Notes under the pieces: model-generated
Seen by the model: only the letters and a program-made list of their open reading frames with translations
The model's database searches: none
What the model was told of the DNA's origin: nothing
Shown: one piece after another, positions 24,827 to 33,755 of the stretch
How positions within the stretch are numbered: the first letter of the stretch is position 1
How the letters are laid out: every line of letters starts with the position of its first letter
Translations under genes and position numbers: made by a program
NCBI GenBank assembly: GCA_028821145.1
Contig: JAPPHC010000067.1
Coordinates: forward strand, 1-45,642
Direction: 5' to 3'
Source: Gammaproteobacteria bacterium
GTDB lineage: Bacteria > Pseudomonadota > Gammaproteobacteria > Steroidobacterales > Foliamicaceae
Length of the DNA stretch: 45,642 nt

Positions 24827-25630
24827 TCAGACCCCTTTCTTCGGCGGCAGCGGGAAGAACATGCTGGTGCGCTTCATGTAGTCCCCGTAGCCGGGGCGCG
24901 TGGAAGCCAGGTGCTTCTCCAGGATGGGGACGCCGGAGAACTTCAGCAGGGCCCAGGTCATCAGCGCCGGGCTGAAGAAGGTCCAGGCGGCTGCGTCCAC
25001 CTCCGCGGCCACCAGCCAGATGCCCCACCACAAACAGGCGTTGCCGAAATAGTTCGGGTGGCGGGTGTAACGCCAGAGCCCGCTGTCCAGGACCTTGCCG
25101 CGGTTGTCCGGATCGGCCCGGAAGCGCTTGAGCTGCGCATCCCCTATGGTCTCGAACAGCACGCCCACGATCCAGACCGCGATCCCTGCCAGCGCCGCCC
25201 AGCCCAGCGTGACCGGCGCTGCGTACGACTGGCCGAGCTGGACGGGAAGCGAAACGAGCCAGAGGATCGCCCCCTGGAGCAGGAACACGACATACAGGCT
25301 GCGCAGGTTCCAGGAACGGCCCGCGGCCTCGGTCCTCTCGCGCATGGAGGCGTAGCGATAGTCCTCTCCGTGGCCGATGTTGCGGCGCCACAAATGCCAG
25401 CTGTAGCGCAGCGACCAGGCGGTGGTCAGCAGCGCCAGCAGCCAGGCCCGCGGCGAAATGCCGCCCGTGCGCCACAGCGTCGCAAGCGCGATGACTGCAA
25501 AGCCCAGGCCCCAGAATAGATCGACGATGCTGGTGTCGCGCAGCCGCAGGCTGACCAGCCACAGCGCCGCCATGATGCCCAGTATGAGGCCCAGGTTTCC
25601 GAACAGGATTCCACTGACGGAGAAGTCCAT
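24827..25630 (-). CDS. DUF1295 (steroid 5-alpha-reductase-like) membrane protein
   Basis: This 267-residue polytopic membrane protein has about six to seven hydrophobic segments. It carries the DUF1295 signatures DLFWGLGF, GHGEDYRYASMRE, and the C-terminal LDSGLWRYTRHPNYFGNACLWWGIWL followed by EKHLASTRPGYGDYMKRTSMFFP. The C-terminal part is related to isoprenylcysteine methyltransferase and 5-alpha-reductase folds. The biological substrate in bacteria is unclear. A -10-like TAGAAT lies six bases before its ATG. The VWA gene starts just past its stop. Confidence 0.93.
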   Translation of the reverse strand: MDFSVSGILFGNLGLILGIMAALWLVSLRLRDTSIVDLFWGLGFAVIALATLWRTGGISPRAWLLALLTTAWSLRYSWHLWRRNIGHGEDYRYASMRERTEAAGRSWNLRSLYVVFLLQGAILWLVSLPVQLGQSYAAPVTLGWAALAGIAVWIVGVLFETIGDAQLKRFRADPDNRGKVLDSGLWRYTRHPNYFGNACLWWGIWLVAAEVDAAAWTFFSPALMTWALLKFSGVPILEKHLASTRPGYGDYMKRTSMFFPLPPKKGV

Positions 25631-25636
25631 GCGGGT

Positions 25637-25669
25637 ATTCTATACAGCCGCCGCCGCGCACCGCGGCGG
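25637..25669. promoter_or_regulatory. Divergent promoter/palindrome between the DUF1295 and DUF1838 genes
   Basis: On the minus strand TAGAAT (25642-25637) precedes the DUF1295 ATG by six bases, implying little or no 5' leader and no ribosome binding site. Next to it ccgccgcg-cac-cgcggcgg (25651-25669) is a perfect 8-bp inverted repeat, followed on the plus strand by five A residues. It could be an operator or an attenuating hairpin. No -35 match was found. Confidence 0.35.
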
Positions 25670-25697
25670 AAAAATTGTTGGTTCACGGGAGAATTTC

Positions 25698-26582
25698 ATG
25701 AAATCCACAGGACGAATCTGCGCGCCGGTACTGGCCGGCATGCTGTTGGCCGGCATGGCCCACGTCGCCGCCGCGGCCGGGCTGGATACGGCCGAGGGGC
25801 GCCTGGCCGCTTACCGGAAAATGCAATGCTCGATGATCGACGGCAAGGAGTCGTTTTTCTGGTGGACCGGTACCGCCTACGGCCATGTGGCCGGGCAACC
25901 GGACATCCGGCTGTTTCGCGTGGAGGGGATCAACGTGCGCCGCTGCGCCAGCGTGCCCGATGCCGAACTGGGGGACGGCTTTCGCCTGATTTCCAGGGAG
26001 ATTCTTGTGTACCAGGATATCGAGACGGGCGAAATGCTGCACACCTGGGAGAACCCCTATACCGGCGAGACGGTGGAAGTCATTCATGTCGCCAACGATC
26101 CCGTTAATCAGCCGGCCCAGCATCCACTGCGGCGCAACGGATCGGAGTACCAGATGCCTCTGGTGACGCAGGGGAACGACTGGTGGTGGTCGGCAGCGGT
26201 GCCGCTGTTCTATCCCAACCCGCTCGGTGGCGACTACCAGAAATACGTGGGCGGCACCTATCACGCCACGGAGATGTTCAACTTCAAGGGCAAGCTGGAT
26301 GACCTGCTGGATGAGGACAGCGATTCGGCGACCCTGTTCGTAGGCTGGGTGCGGCTCGCGCAATGGCTGCCCTGGATGGAAATGGGTTCCCGCACCGGCA
26401 CGATGTACTTCCACGCCGGCGGCAAGAAGGTCGGCGATTACGAGAACGTGCCGGCGGATTTCCGGGCCGTGATCGAGGAGCATTTCCCGCTCTACCGGCA
26501 TGCGCCGCCGATGGACGACGACCGACCGAACGAAACGAGCTGGACCTACTTCAAGAAGGTGATGGAAGCGCGGGAAGATTAG
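25698..26582 (+). CDS. DUF1838 family secreted protein
   Basis: The 294-residue protein has a clear signal peptide (MKSTGRICAPVLAGMLLAGM to AAAA) and matches the DUF1838 pattern: FFWWTGTAYGHVAGQ near the N-terminus, EMLHTWENPYTGETVEVIHVANDPV in the middle, and WLPWMEMGSRTGTMYFHAGGKKV near the end. The family has no established function; members are aromatic-rich and usually exported in proteobacteria. ATG 25698 has a GGGAG site eight bases upstream. It converges on the broken sugar dehydrogenase gene, with a hairpin between them. Confidence 0.9.
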   Translation: MKSTGRICAPVLAGMLLAGMAHVAAAAGLDTAEGRLAAYRKMQCSMIDGKESFFWWTGTAYGHVAGQPDIRLFRVEGINVRRCASVPDAELGDGFRLISREILVYQDIETGEMLHTWENPYTGETVEVIHVANDPVNQPAQHPLRRNGSEYQMPLVTQGNDWWWSAAVPLFYPNPLGGDYQKYVGGTYHATEMFNFKGKLDDLLDEDSDSATLFVGWVRLAQWLPWMEMGSRTGTMYFHAGGKKVGDYENVPADFRAVIEEHFPLYRHAPPMDDDRPNETSWTYFKKVMEARED

Positions 26583-26600
26583 GGCGTTAACACGCCCTAA
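26579..26600. terminator. Bidirectional hairpin terminator between convergent genes
   Basis: ttagggcgt (26579-26587) pairs perfectly with acgccctaa (26592-26600) around a taac loop; the first arm includes the TAG stop of the DUF1838 gene. It occupies most of the gap to the end of the opposing sugar dehydrogenase gene, so it can end transcription from both sides. Confidence 0.6.
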
Positions 26601-26605
26601 AGGGC

Positions 26606-27760
26606 TCAGTCCGCCGGTTCGAGCCGCACGATGTCTGTGAGTTGGCCGCCGCGATCGTCGGTGGCCAGGTAGATGAAGCCGTCCGGCCCCTGGCGGACAT
26701 CGCGCAGCCGGTAGACGTCCTGCAGCAGCGGTTCGCGGGCCACGACGCGACCGTCCTCGTCCGTGCGGATGCGCGACAGGCGGCGATGCGTGCGGGCCAG
26801 CCCCCCGGCGAACAGATCGCCGCGCCAGTGCGGGAAGGCGTCGCCTTCGTAAACGATCAGGCCGGAAGCGCCTATGGACGGCGTCCAGTAGGTCACAGGC
26901 TGTTCCATACCTTCGCGCTCGCTGGCGGCGTGTATGGGCGTTGCGGTGACATAGTTCACCCCGAAGCCGATTACCGGCCAGCCGTAATTCAGGCCCGGCA
27001 GGATCAGGTTGAGTTCGTCGCCGCCCTGGGGGCCATGCTCGGTTGACCAGAGCCGTCCGGTCGCCGGGTGGTAGTCCAGCCCCTGGGGATTGCGGTGGCC
27101 ATAGCTCCAGATCTCCGGCAACGCGCCGGTATGGCCCTCAAACGGATTGTCATCGGGCACGGAGCCGTCTTCCCTGAGCCTCACGATGGTGCCCGCGTGG
27201 CTGCCGAGCGCCTGCGCGGGGTGGCTTTCCAGGTCTCCCTGGGGCCGCGCCATTCGGTCGCCGACGGACATGAACAGGTGCCCGTTGCCGTCGAAGGCGA
27301 TCTTTGCCCCGTAGTGTCCGGGGGCGGCGCTCCAGGCCTCGGCCTCGAAGATTTCCTCGACTTCGTGGAGCCGGTCTCCCTCGAGCCGGGCACGCACCAG
27401 GGCGGTGGTGTTGCGATCGCCTTCGGCCTTGGAGTAGCTCAGATAGACGATGCGATTGACCTCGAAGTCCGGGTGCACCGCGACTTCCTGAAGCCCGCCC
27501 TGGCCCTGCACCAGAGCGTCGGGGACGCCGGCCAGCGGCTGCTCCAGCAGCCTGCCGTCGCGCCCCAGCCGCAATTAGCCGGTGCGCTGCGTGAAGAGCA
27601 TGTCGCCGTCCGGCAGAAAGGCGATGCTCCAGGGATGCTTCACGCCTTCCACCACCGTGACGACGCGGAAGCGATGCTCTTCGGATTCGTAAACCTCGGC
27701 CTGCGCCTGGGCGCACAGCGCGGCAACCGCTACGAGTGTGAGTGCGGCGCGCGGCAGCAT
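26606..27760 (-). pseudogene. PQQ-dependent aldose sugar dehydrogenase, interrupted by one in-frame TAA
   Basis: The full frame would encode about 384 residues of a periplasmic beta-propeller sugar dehydrogenase (YliI/Asd, GDH-B-like). It has a signal peptide (MLPRAALTLVAVAALCAQAQA), HPWSIAFLPDGDMLFTQRTG, then GGLQEVAVHPDF, GHRNPQGLDYHP, STEHGPQGGDELN and GLNYGWPVIGFG. Codon 62 (27577-27575) is TAA, directly after QRTG; the same frame then continues as LRLGRDGRLLEQ and stays open to the natural end. The usual family text here is a residue between G and LRL, so one substitution (for example CAA to TAA) explains the break. Restart at the following TTG would lose the signal peptide. GTG 27784 is an alternative start. 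A sequencing error is also possible. Confidence 0.8.
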
Positions 27761-27792
27761 GCGGAAACGATTGCGGTCGATCACGCTGCGTC

Positions 27793-28914
27793 TTAGCTTT
27801 GGCCGGCGGTTTCCAGCGCGTTGGTCTCGACCCATTTCGCAAAGTCCGGATGGGCGGACAGGCCTTTCTCGTTGAACGTGAATTCAAGCCCCTCGAAATC
27901 GACCGGGATCTTGTGCTGTATGCCGCGGGTGGACAGCAGGTAGCCCACCATGATCACGTCGAGCCCGGCGGCGCTGGCTTCCTCGATCCAGCCCCGCATG
28001 GTCGCCACGTTGGCGGCGCGAACCTCGGGCGGGGAATCGTCCTGGAAGTTGTAGCCCTTGACGTCGGCAAAACCGCCGCCCGCCTTAAGGCTCTCGACGT
28101 GCTTCTGCATCACCTTCAGTTCGATCTCGTTCGCCGCCGGTTCGGACGGACCGTGACCGACGATCAGCACGAATTCGTTCTCGGGGTTCTGGCTGATTTC
28201 CTTTGCGTGATCGAGCAGCATGCTGGATGCCATGGAATGCTCGGCCAACGGAGCGGCGAAACTCAACGGCACATTGGAGCTCACACGGGGAGCCGGCAGA
28301 TAAGCAGCCTCGTCGCGCTCACCGAGGTAATACGCCCATTGCTCATAGACGGTGCCGTTGGGCGAAAGCGCCGCGGGCACGACCACGATCTTTTGCGCGC
28401 CGGCCGCCTCCAGCTGCTCGATCGCCGACTGGATGTGATCGCCGTTCATCATTGCCATGCCGTAGCCGATCGCAACGGGGTGCTGCCGGGCAAGCCCGGT
28501 CAGCGAATTGGCGAACAGGGTGTCGCCCGGCTCGAAAGCGCCGTGCGTCAGGACGATGATTCCCAGATCGCCCGCGAGTTCGGGGTCGCTGATATAGCGC
28601 TCGTGGGTTGGCGGCATCTGCATCATGTTGTCCATGATCTGCTCGTTGCTGTAGTTGCGGTAGGTGATCACTTTTGCCCGCAGAAGGTCGTACTCCTCCT
28701 GGGTCATGTCGTGATGTCCGGAATGGTCCATACCCTCGTGGTCCATACCCTCGTGGTCCATTCCTTCGTGGTCCATTCCTTCGTGGTCCATTCCCTGGTG
28801 GCCCATCTCCTCGTGGTCCATTTCCTGCGTCTGGGCCGCACCGAATACGAGCAGCGCGCCAAGGAGCACGGGAAGGATGCGCAGGTTCAAAGCGCTGATG
28901 TTCTTGGGATTCAT
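27793..28914 (-). CDS. Exported CbiX/sirohydrochlorin-chelatase-like protein with Met/His-rich repeat
   Basis: The 373-residue protein begins with a signal-like segment (LRILPVLLGALLVFGAAQT). A Met/His/Asp/Glu-rich block follows (31-70), made of seven pentapeptides close to MDHEG and ending HHDM. The rest holds two CbiX-like halves: IIVLTHGAFEPGDTLFANSL with AGAQKIVVVPAALSPNGT, and FVLIVGHGPSEPAANEIEL with GLDVIMVGYLLSTRG. Each half has the HG plus PxxN pattern of class II tetrapyrrole chelatases. An exported location is unexpected for a tetrapyrrole chelatase, so a metal-binding or metal-trafficking role is as likely. It is upstream of the broken sugar dehydrogenase gene and a GAGGG site precedes ATG 28914. 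Confidence 0.8.
   Translation of the reverse strand: MNPKNISALNLRILPVLLGALLVFGAAQTQEMDHEEMGHQGMDHEGMDHEGMDHEGMDHEGMDHSGHHDMTQEEYDLLRAKVITYRNYSNEQIMDNMMQMPPTHERYISDPELAGDLGIIVLTHGAFEPGDTLFANSLTGLARQHPVAIGYGMAMMNGDHIQSAIEQLEAAGAQKIVVVPAALSPNGTVYEQWAYYLGERDEAAYLPAPRVSSNVPLSFAAPLAEHSMASSMLLDHAKEISQNPENEFVLIVGHGPSEPAANEIELKVMQKHVESLKAGGGFADVKGYNFQDDSPPEVRAANVATMRGWIEEASAAGLDVIMVGYLLSTRGIQHKIPVDFEGLEFTFNEKGLSAHPDFAKWVETNALETAGQS
28705..28824. repeat. 15-bp tandem repeats encoding the MDHEG pentapeptides
   Basis: About seven units of 15 bp, typically cgtggtccattcctt on the plus strand, run in frame inside the CbiX-like gene. The middle four are almost identical and the outer ones degenerate (MDHEE, MGHQG, MDHSG). 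The unit number could vary by slippage without shifting the reading frame. Confidence 0.85.
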
Positions 28915-28987
28915 TTCTTAAGCCCTCTTGAAAAAACCGAAAGCCACAAACGGACCGGAAAGCATATCACCGTTGCCCGGCGCCGCT

Positions 28988-30277
<1,290 letters not shown>

Positions 30278-30313
30278 TCCGCTTTTCCTTCGTGCTTTGT
30301 CTGTTGCGCGGGC

Positions 30314-30342
30314 ATTATCCGCACCACGCCCGGAAACGGCAA
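30314..30342 (-). promoter_or_regulatory. Sigma-70-like promoter for icd
   Basis: On the minus strand TTGCCG (30342-30337) and GATAAT (30319-30314) are separated by exactly 17 bases. Start would be near 30307, about 30 bases before the icd ATG, leaving room for its AAGGA site. The rest of the 170-base gap to the divergent porin gene shows no second clear promoter; a TACACT at 30408-30413 is only a weak candidate for the porin gene. Confidence 0.5.
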
Positions 30343-30447
30343 CCATGGACGAAGATTTTCCTGCGGGCGCGAAAGGCCCCCGGGATGTTCAAGGGTCCAA
30401 TAGGCTGTACACTTCGCAGCCAACAGTCGCAAGTTTCTTGGTGACCT

Positions 30448-31707
30448 ATGCGGGCTGCAAGCCTGAAACACGCCGGGTGGCGCGTGAAAACACGCGGAGG
30501 ACGGACTCTCCGCCGCCTGGCCTTCTTTCCTTTCGCGTTCGCCGCTTCCTTCGCCTTCCTGATACCGCCGGCCGCCGGAGCGTTTGATATCGGCGAGGCG
30601 GTGGCGGGCGGCAAGACCGCGCTGGGGTTCCGCTACCGGCTGGAGACGGTTTCGCAGGACGGGATCGACGAGGATGCGCTGGCGTCCACCGCCCGCGCCC
30701 GCCTGACATGGAATTCGGCGGAATCGGAAGCCCTCACTTTCGGTGTCGAGACGGACTATTCGCTGATCCTGGGCATCGAGGACTTCAATTCGACCACCAA
30801 CGGCAAGACGGCGTATCCGGTCGTTGCCGATCCGGACGGTTTCGACCTGAACCAGGCGTTTCTGAAGTACAAACAGGACAGTGTCACCCTCACGGTGGGG
30901 CGTCAGCGGATCAATCACGGCACACAGCGTTTCATGGGCGGCGTGGCCTACCGGAACAACGAGCAGACTTACGACGGCGTTCGCATACAGACGTCCGCCG
31001 GCGCGCTGAATCTGGATTACGCGTATGTGCACAACATCAACCGGATTTTCGGACCGGACGACGGCGCGCAGCCGGGCGACTGGTACGGCAATTCCCATGC
31101 ATTGCGCGCAACCGTCGAGGCCGCCCCGGGGCACACGGTTGCGGGATATGCCTACCTTTGGGACCTTGAGAACGACAACGGCCCTGCCAACGCCAACGCG
31201 ACCTATGGCATTGAATACGTGGGAGCCTTCAATCCGGTGACGATTACCGCCGCGGTATCGAATCAAAGCGATTACGGCGACAATCCGGTTTCGTACGACG
31301 CCATGCACTACCTTATTCAGGGCGACATCAAGCTCGAGGCCGTCAGCATCACCGCCGCCTACGAGGTGGTCGGAAGCGACGATGGCGCCGCGCAGTTCCG
31401 CTTTCCCGCGGCCACGCTGCACAAGTTCCAGGGCTGGACCGACAAGTTTCTGATCGCGCCGGCAACGGGTGTGCGGAATACCTGGGTCAGCGTGAGCGGA
31501 AACGTGGCCGGCGCCACGGTCACGGGCGTTTTTCATGATTTCCGGGCGGATTCCGGCGGCGCGGACTACGGACAGGAACTGGGCCTTTCAATTACCTATC
31601 CCGTGCGCGACAACCTGTCGCTCCTGTTCAAGGTCGCCAATTACTCAGCGGACGAATTCGCCACCGACACGACCAAGGCCTGGTTGATGTTCGACTGGCG
31701 CTGGTAG
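30448..31707 (+). CDS. Porin-like outer membrane beta-barrel protein
   Basis: The 419-residue protein has a long signal region (basic RVKTRGGRTLRRLAFF, then FAFAASFAFLIPPAAGA). A series of amphipathic strands follows: GGKTALGFRYRLETVS, LDYAYVHNINRIF, HTVAGYAYLWDLEND. It ends in an aromatic terminal strand (AWLMFDWRW) as outer-membrane porins do. The DFNSTTNGKTAYPVVADPDG loop and VTLTVGRQRINHGTQRF resemble alginate-export/OprD-like barrel families, but specificity is not clear. GTG 30484 is an alternative start. Its stop lies one base from the stop of the convergent symporter gene. Confidence 0.85.
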   Translation: MRAASLKHAGWRVKTRGGRTLRRLAFFPFAFAASFAFLIPPAAGAFDIGEAVAGGKTALGFRYRLETVSQDGIDEDALASTARARLTWNSAESEALTFGVETDYSLILGIEDFNSTTNGKTAYPVVADPDGFDLNQAFLKYKQDSVTLTVGRQRINHGTQRFMGGVAYRNNEQTYDGVRIQTSAGALNLDYAYVHNINRIFGPDDGAQPGDWYGNSHALRATVEAAPGHTVAGYAYLWDLENDNGPANANATYGIEYVGAFNPVTITAAVSNQSDYGDNPVSYDAMHYLIQGDIKLEAVSITAAYEVVGSDDGAAQFRFPAATLHKFQGWTDKFLIAPATGVRNTWVSVSGNVAGATVTGVFHDFRADSGGADYGQELGLSITYPVRDNLSLLFKVANYSADEFATDTTKAWLMFDWRW

Positions 31708-31708
31708 C

Positions 31709-33463
31709 CTAGCTGCCGCTGCCTGATGGCACCCGGATACGCCGCACCAGCGCCTGGACCGGCGCCGGGGGCGCCGGCGTCAGCGCGCTGACGATCAGGG
31801 TAACCGCCAGGTTTATTCCCGCGCCCAGCGCGCCTATGCCTTCCGGCGAAATCCCGAACAGCCAGTTCCCGGGCACGTTGGCGGCAAACGGTTCCACGAA
31901 CACGCCCTTGAACCAGATGATGTAGCCCATCGTGAAGACCAGACCCGACAGCATCCCGGCAATCGCACCCTGCTTGTTGACGCGCAGCGAGAGAATGCCG
32001 AGCAGGATGGCGGGGAACAGCGATGCCGCCGCCAGGCCGAAGGCCAGGGCGACCACCTCGGCCACGAATCCGGGCGGATTGAATCCCAGGTAGCCGGCCA
32101 GCAACACGGCGACGCCGGCGCTGATCCGGCCCGCGCGAAGTTCGGCGCGTTCCGAGATGTTGCGTGCGAACACGCTCTTGATCAGGTCGTGCGAAACCGC
32201 GGCCGATATCACCAGCAGCAGGCCCGCGGCCGTGGACAGCGCTGCAGCAATGCCGCCGGCCGCCACCAGCGCGATCACCCAGTTCGGCAGGCCGGCGATC
32301 TCGGGGTTGGCCAGCACGATGATGTCGCGGTCCACCGTCAGCTCGTTGCCTCGCCAGCCCTGCGCCTCGGCGCGTTCGGCGAATTCCGGATTGGCGTCGT
32401 TGTAATACTGGATGCGTCCGTCGCCGTTCAGGTCCTCGACGCGCAGCAGCCCCGTATCCTCCCAGGTGCGGAACCAGCCGGGGCGTTCCTCGTAGCGCAG
32501 GTTCGCGGTCTCCTCGAATACCGGACCCGTCTGGATCGTGGTCGTGAGGTTGAGGCGGGCCAGCGCGCCCACCGCCGGCGCGGTCGTGTAGAGGATCGCG
32601 ATGAAAAGCAGGGCATAGCCGGCCGAAATCCGCGCATGGCGTACCTTGGGCACGGTGAAAAAGCGCACCAGCACGTGAGGCAGTCCCGCCGTGCCGATCA
32701 TCAGCGCAAGCGTGATGAAGAATATGTCCACGGTACTCTTCGAGCCTGCGGTAAAGGCCGTAAAGCCGAGATCGGTCACGATCCGGTCCAGGTTGGCCAG
32801 CAGGCGGCCGCCCCCGTCGAGCACCTCGCCGCCGAACGCGACCTGCGGCACCGCCACTCCCGTCACCTGCAGCGAAATGAACACGGCCGGCACCGTGTAG
32901 GCGAAGATCAGCACGCAGTATTGCGCGACCTGTGTGTAGGTGATGCCCTTCATCCCGCCCAGCACGGCGTACAGGAACACTACGCCCATGCCCACCGCCA
33001 GCCCCACGCTGATGTCCACGTTCAGAAATCGCGAAAACACGATGCCCACGCCGCGCATCTGCCCCGCAACGTAAGTAAAGGAGATCACGATCAGGCAGAT
33101 CACGGCCACCACGCGCGCGGCGTCGGAGTAATAGCGTTCCCCGATGAATTCCGGCACCGTGAACTTGCCGAAGCGGCGCAGGTAGGGCGCCAGAAGCAGC
33201 GCCAGCAGCACGTAGCCGCCGGTCCAGCCCATCAGGTATACGGAGCTGTCGTAGCCGAGGTACGCAATCAGTCCGGCCAGGGATATGAACGAAGCCGCCG
33301 ACATCCAGTCCGCCGCCGTGGCCATGCCGTTGGCCACCGGATGCACGTGCTTGCCGGCCACGTAAAAGTCGCCGGTCGTGCGCGCCTTCGACCAGAACGC
33401 GATGCCGATGTACAGCGCGAAAGACAGCCCGACGACGATGTAGGTGAGCGTCTGCAGGCCCAT
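31709..33463 (-). CDS. Sodium:solute symporter family protein, large subunit (TIGR03648-like)
   Basis: The 584-residue, about 13-segment SSS-family carrier resembles ActP-type acetate permeases: FYVAGKHVHPVANGMATAADWMSAASFI near the start, GGMKGITYTQVAQYC, GTAGLPHVLVRFFTVP, and GGIAAALSTAAGLLLVISAAVSHDL. An extramembrane loop (about 320-390) contains DLNGDGR (D344, N346, D348), an EF-hand-like calcium loop core. Start ATG 33463 overlaps the stop of the small DUF4212 gene (TGATG), matching the known two-protein VC_2705-type symporters. The substrate is probably a small carboxylate (inference). Confidence 0.93.
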   Translation of the reverse strand: MGLQTLTYIVVGLSFALYIGIAFWSKARTTGDFYVAGKHVHPVANGMATAADWMSAASFISLAGLIAYLGYDSSVYLMGWTGGYVLLALLLAPYLRRFGKFTVPEFIGERYYSDAARVVAVICLIVISFTYVAGQMRGVGIVFSRFLNVDISVGLAVGMGVVFLYAVLGGMKGITYTQVAQYCVLIFAYTVPAVFISLQVTGVAVPQVAFGGEVLDGGGRLLANLDRIVTDLGFTAFTAGSKSTVDIFFITLALMIGTAGLPHVLVRFFTVPKVRHARISAGYALLFIAILYTTAPAVGALARLNLTTTIQTGPVFEETANLRYEERPGWFRTWEDTGLLRVEDLNGDGRIQYYNDANPEFAERAEAQGWRGNELTVDRDIIVLANPEIAGLPNWVIALVAAGGIAAALSTAAGLLLVISAAVSHDLIKSVFARNISERAELRAGRISAGVAVLLAGYLGFNPPGFVAEVVALAFGLAAASLFPAILLGILSLRVNKQGAIAGMLSGLVFTMGYIIWFKGVFVEPFAANVPGNWLFGISPEGIGALGAGINLAVTLIVSALTPAPPAPVQALVRRIRVPSGSGS

Positions 33464-33711
33464 CAGTCTTCGCTCACCCGGTGCTTCTTGTCGATGCGCC
33501 CCATCAGGACGACGTAGACGAAGATCAGCACGAGGAAGCCGTACATGCTGCCCTGCTGCGCGAACCAGAACCCGAGCTGGAATCCGCCCACCGTGAACCG
33601 GTTGAGCACGTCCACCAGCAGCACGCCGCAGCCGAACGATATGGCGAACCAGACCGCCAACAGGATCGCGATCAGCCGGATGTTCTCGCCCCAGTACGAC
33701 AGCTTCCTCAT
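33463..33711 (-). CDS. DUF4212 sodium/substrate symporter small subunit (TIGR03647-like)
   Basis: The 82-residue protein has two membrane helices (IRLIAILLAVWFAISFGCGV and MYGFLVLIFVYVVLMGRI), with FTVGGFQLGFWFAQQGS between them and the basic tail DKKHRVSED. This is the DUF4212 pattern, always paired with the large SSS subunit that follows with a one-base overlap. ATG 33711 is preceded by AAGGA, although very close; upstream in-frame codons are Arg/Pro-rich and not part of the family. Confidence 0.92.
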   Translation of the reverse strand: MRKLSYWGENIRLIAILLAVWFAISFGCGVLLVDVLNRFTVGGFQLGFWFAQQGSMYGFLVLIFVYVVLMGRIDKKHRVSED

Positions 33712-33755
33712 TCCTTCGCCCCGTCCATCGCAAGCCCGGCTAGTGTACCGGCGCT

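Noticed and set aside
27575-27577. Programmed read-through or recoding of the TAA in the sugar dehydrogenase
   Set aside because: TAA is not a known recoding codon for Sec or Pyl, and no stimulatory structure was evident; simple mutation or error is more likely.
28705-28824. Possible CRISPR array
   Set aside because: The 15-bp units are directly adjacent with no spacers and are in frame within a coding gene.
28674-28898. Plus-strand frame encoding Pro/Gly/Arg repeats (PRGPF units)
   Set aside because: It is the antisense reading of the MDHEG repeat; repetition in one strand necessarily produces it.
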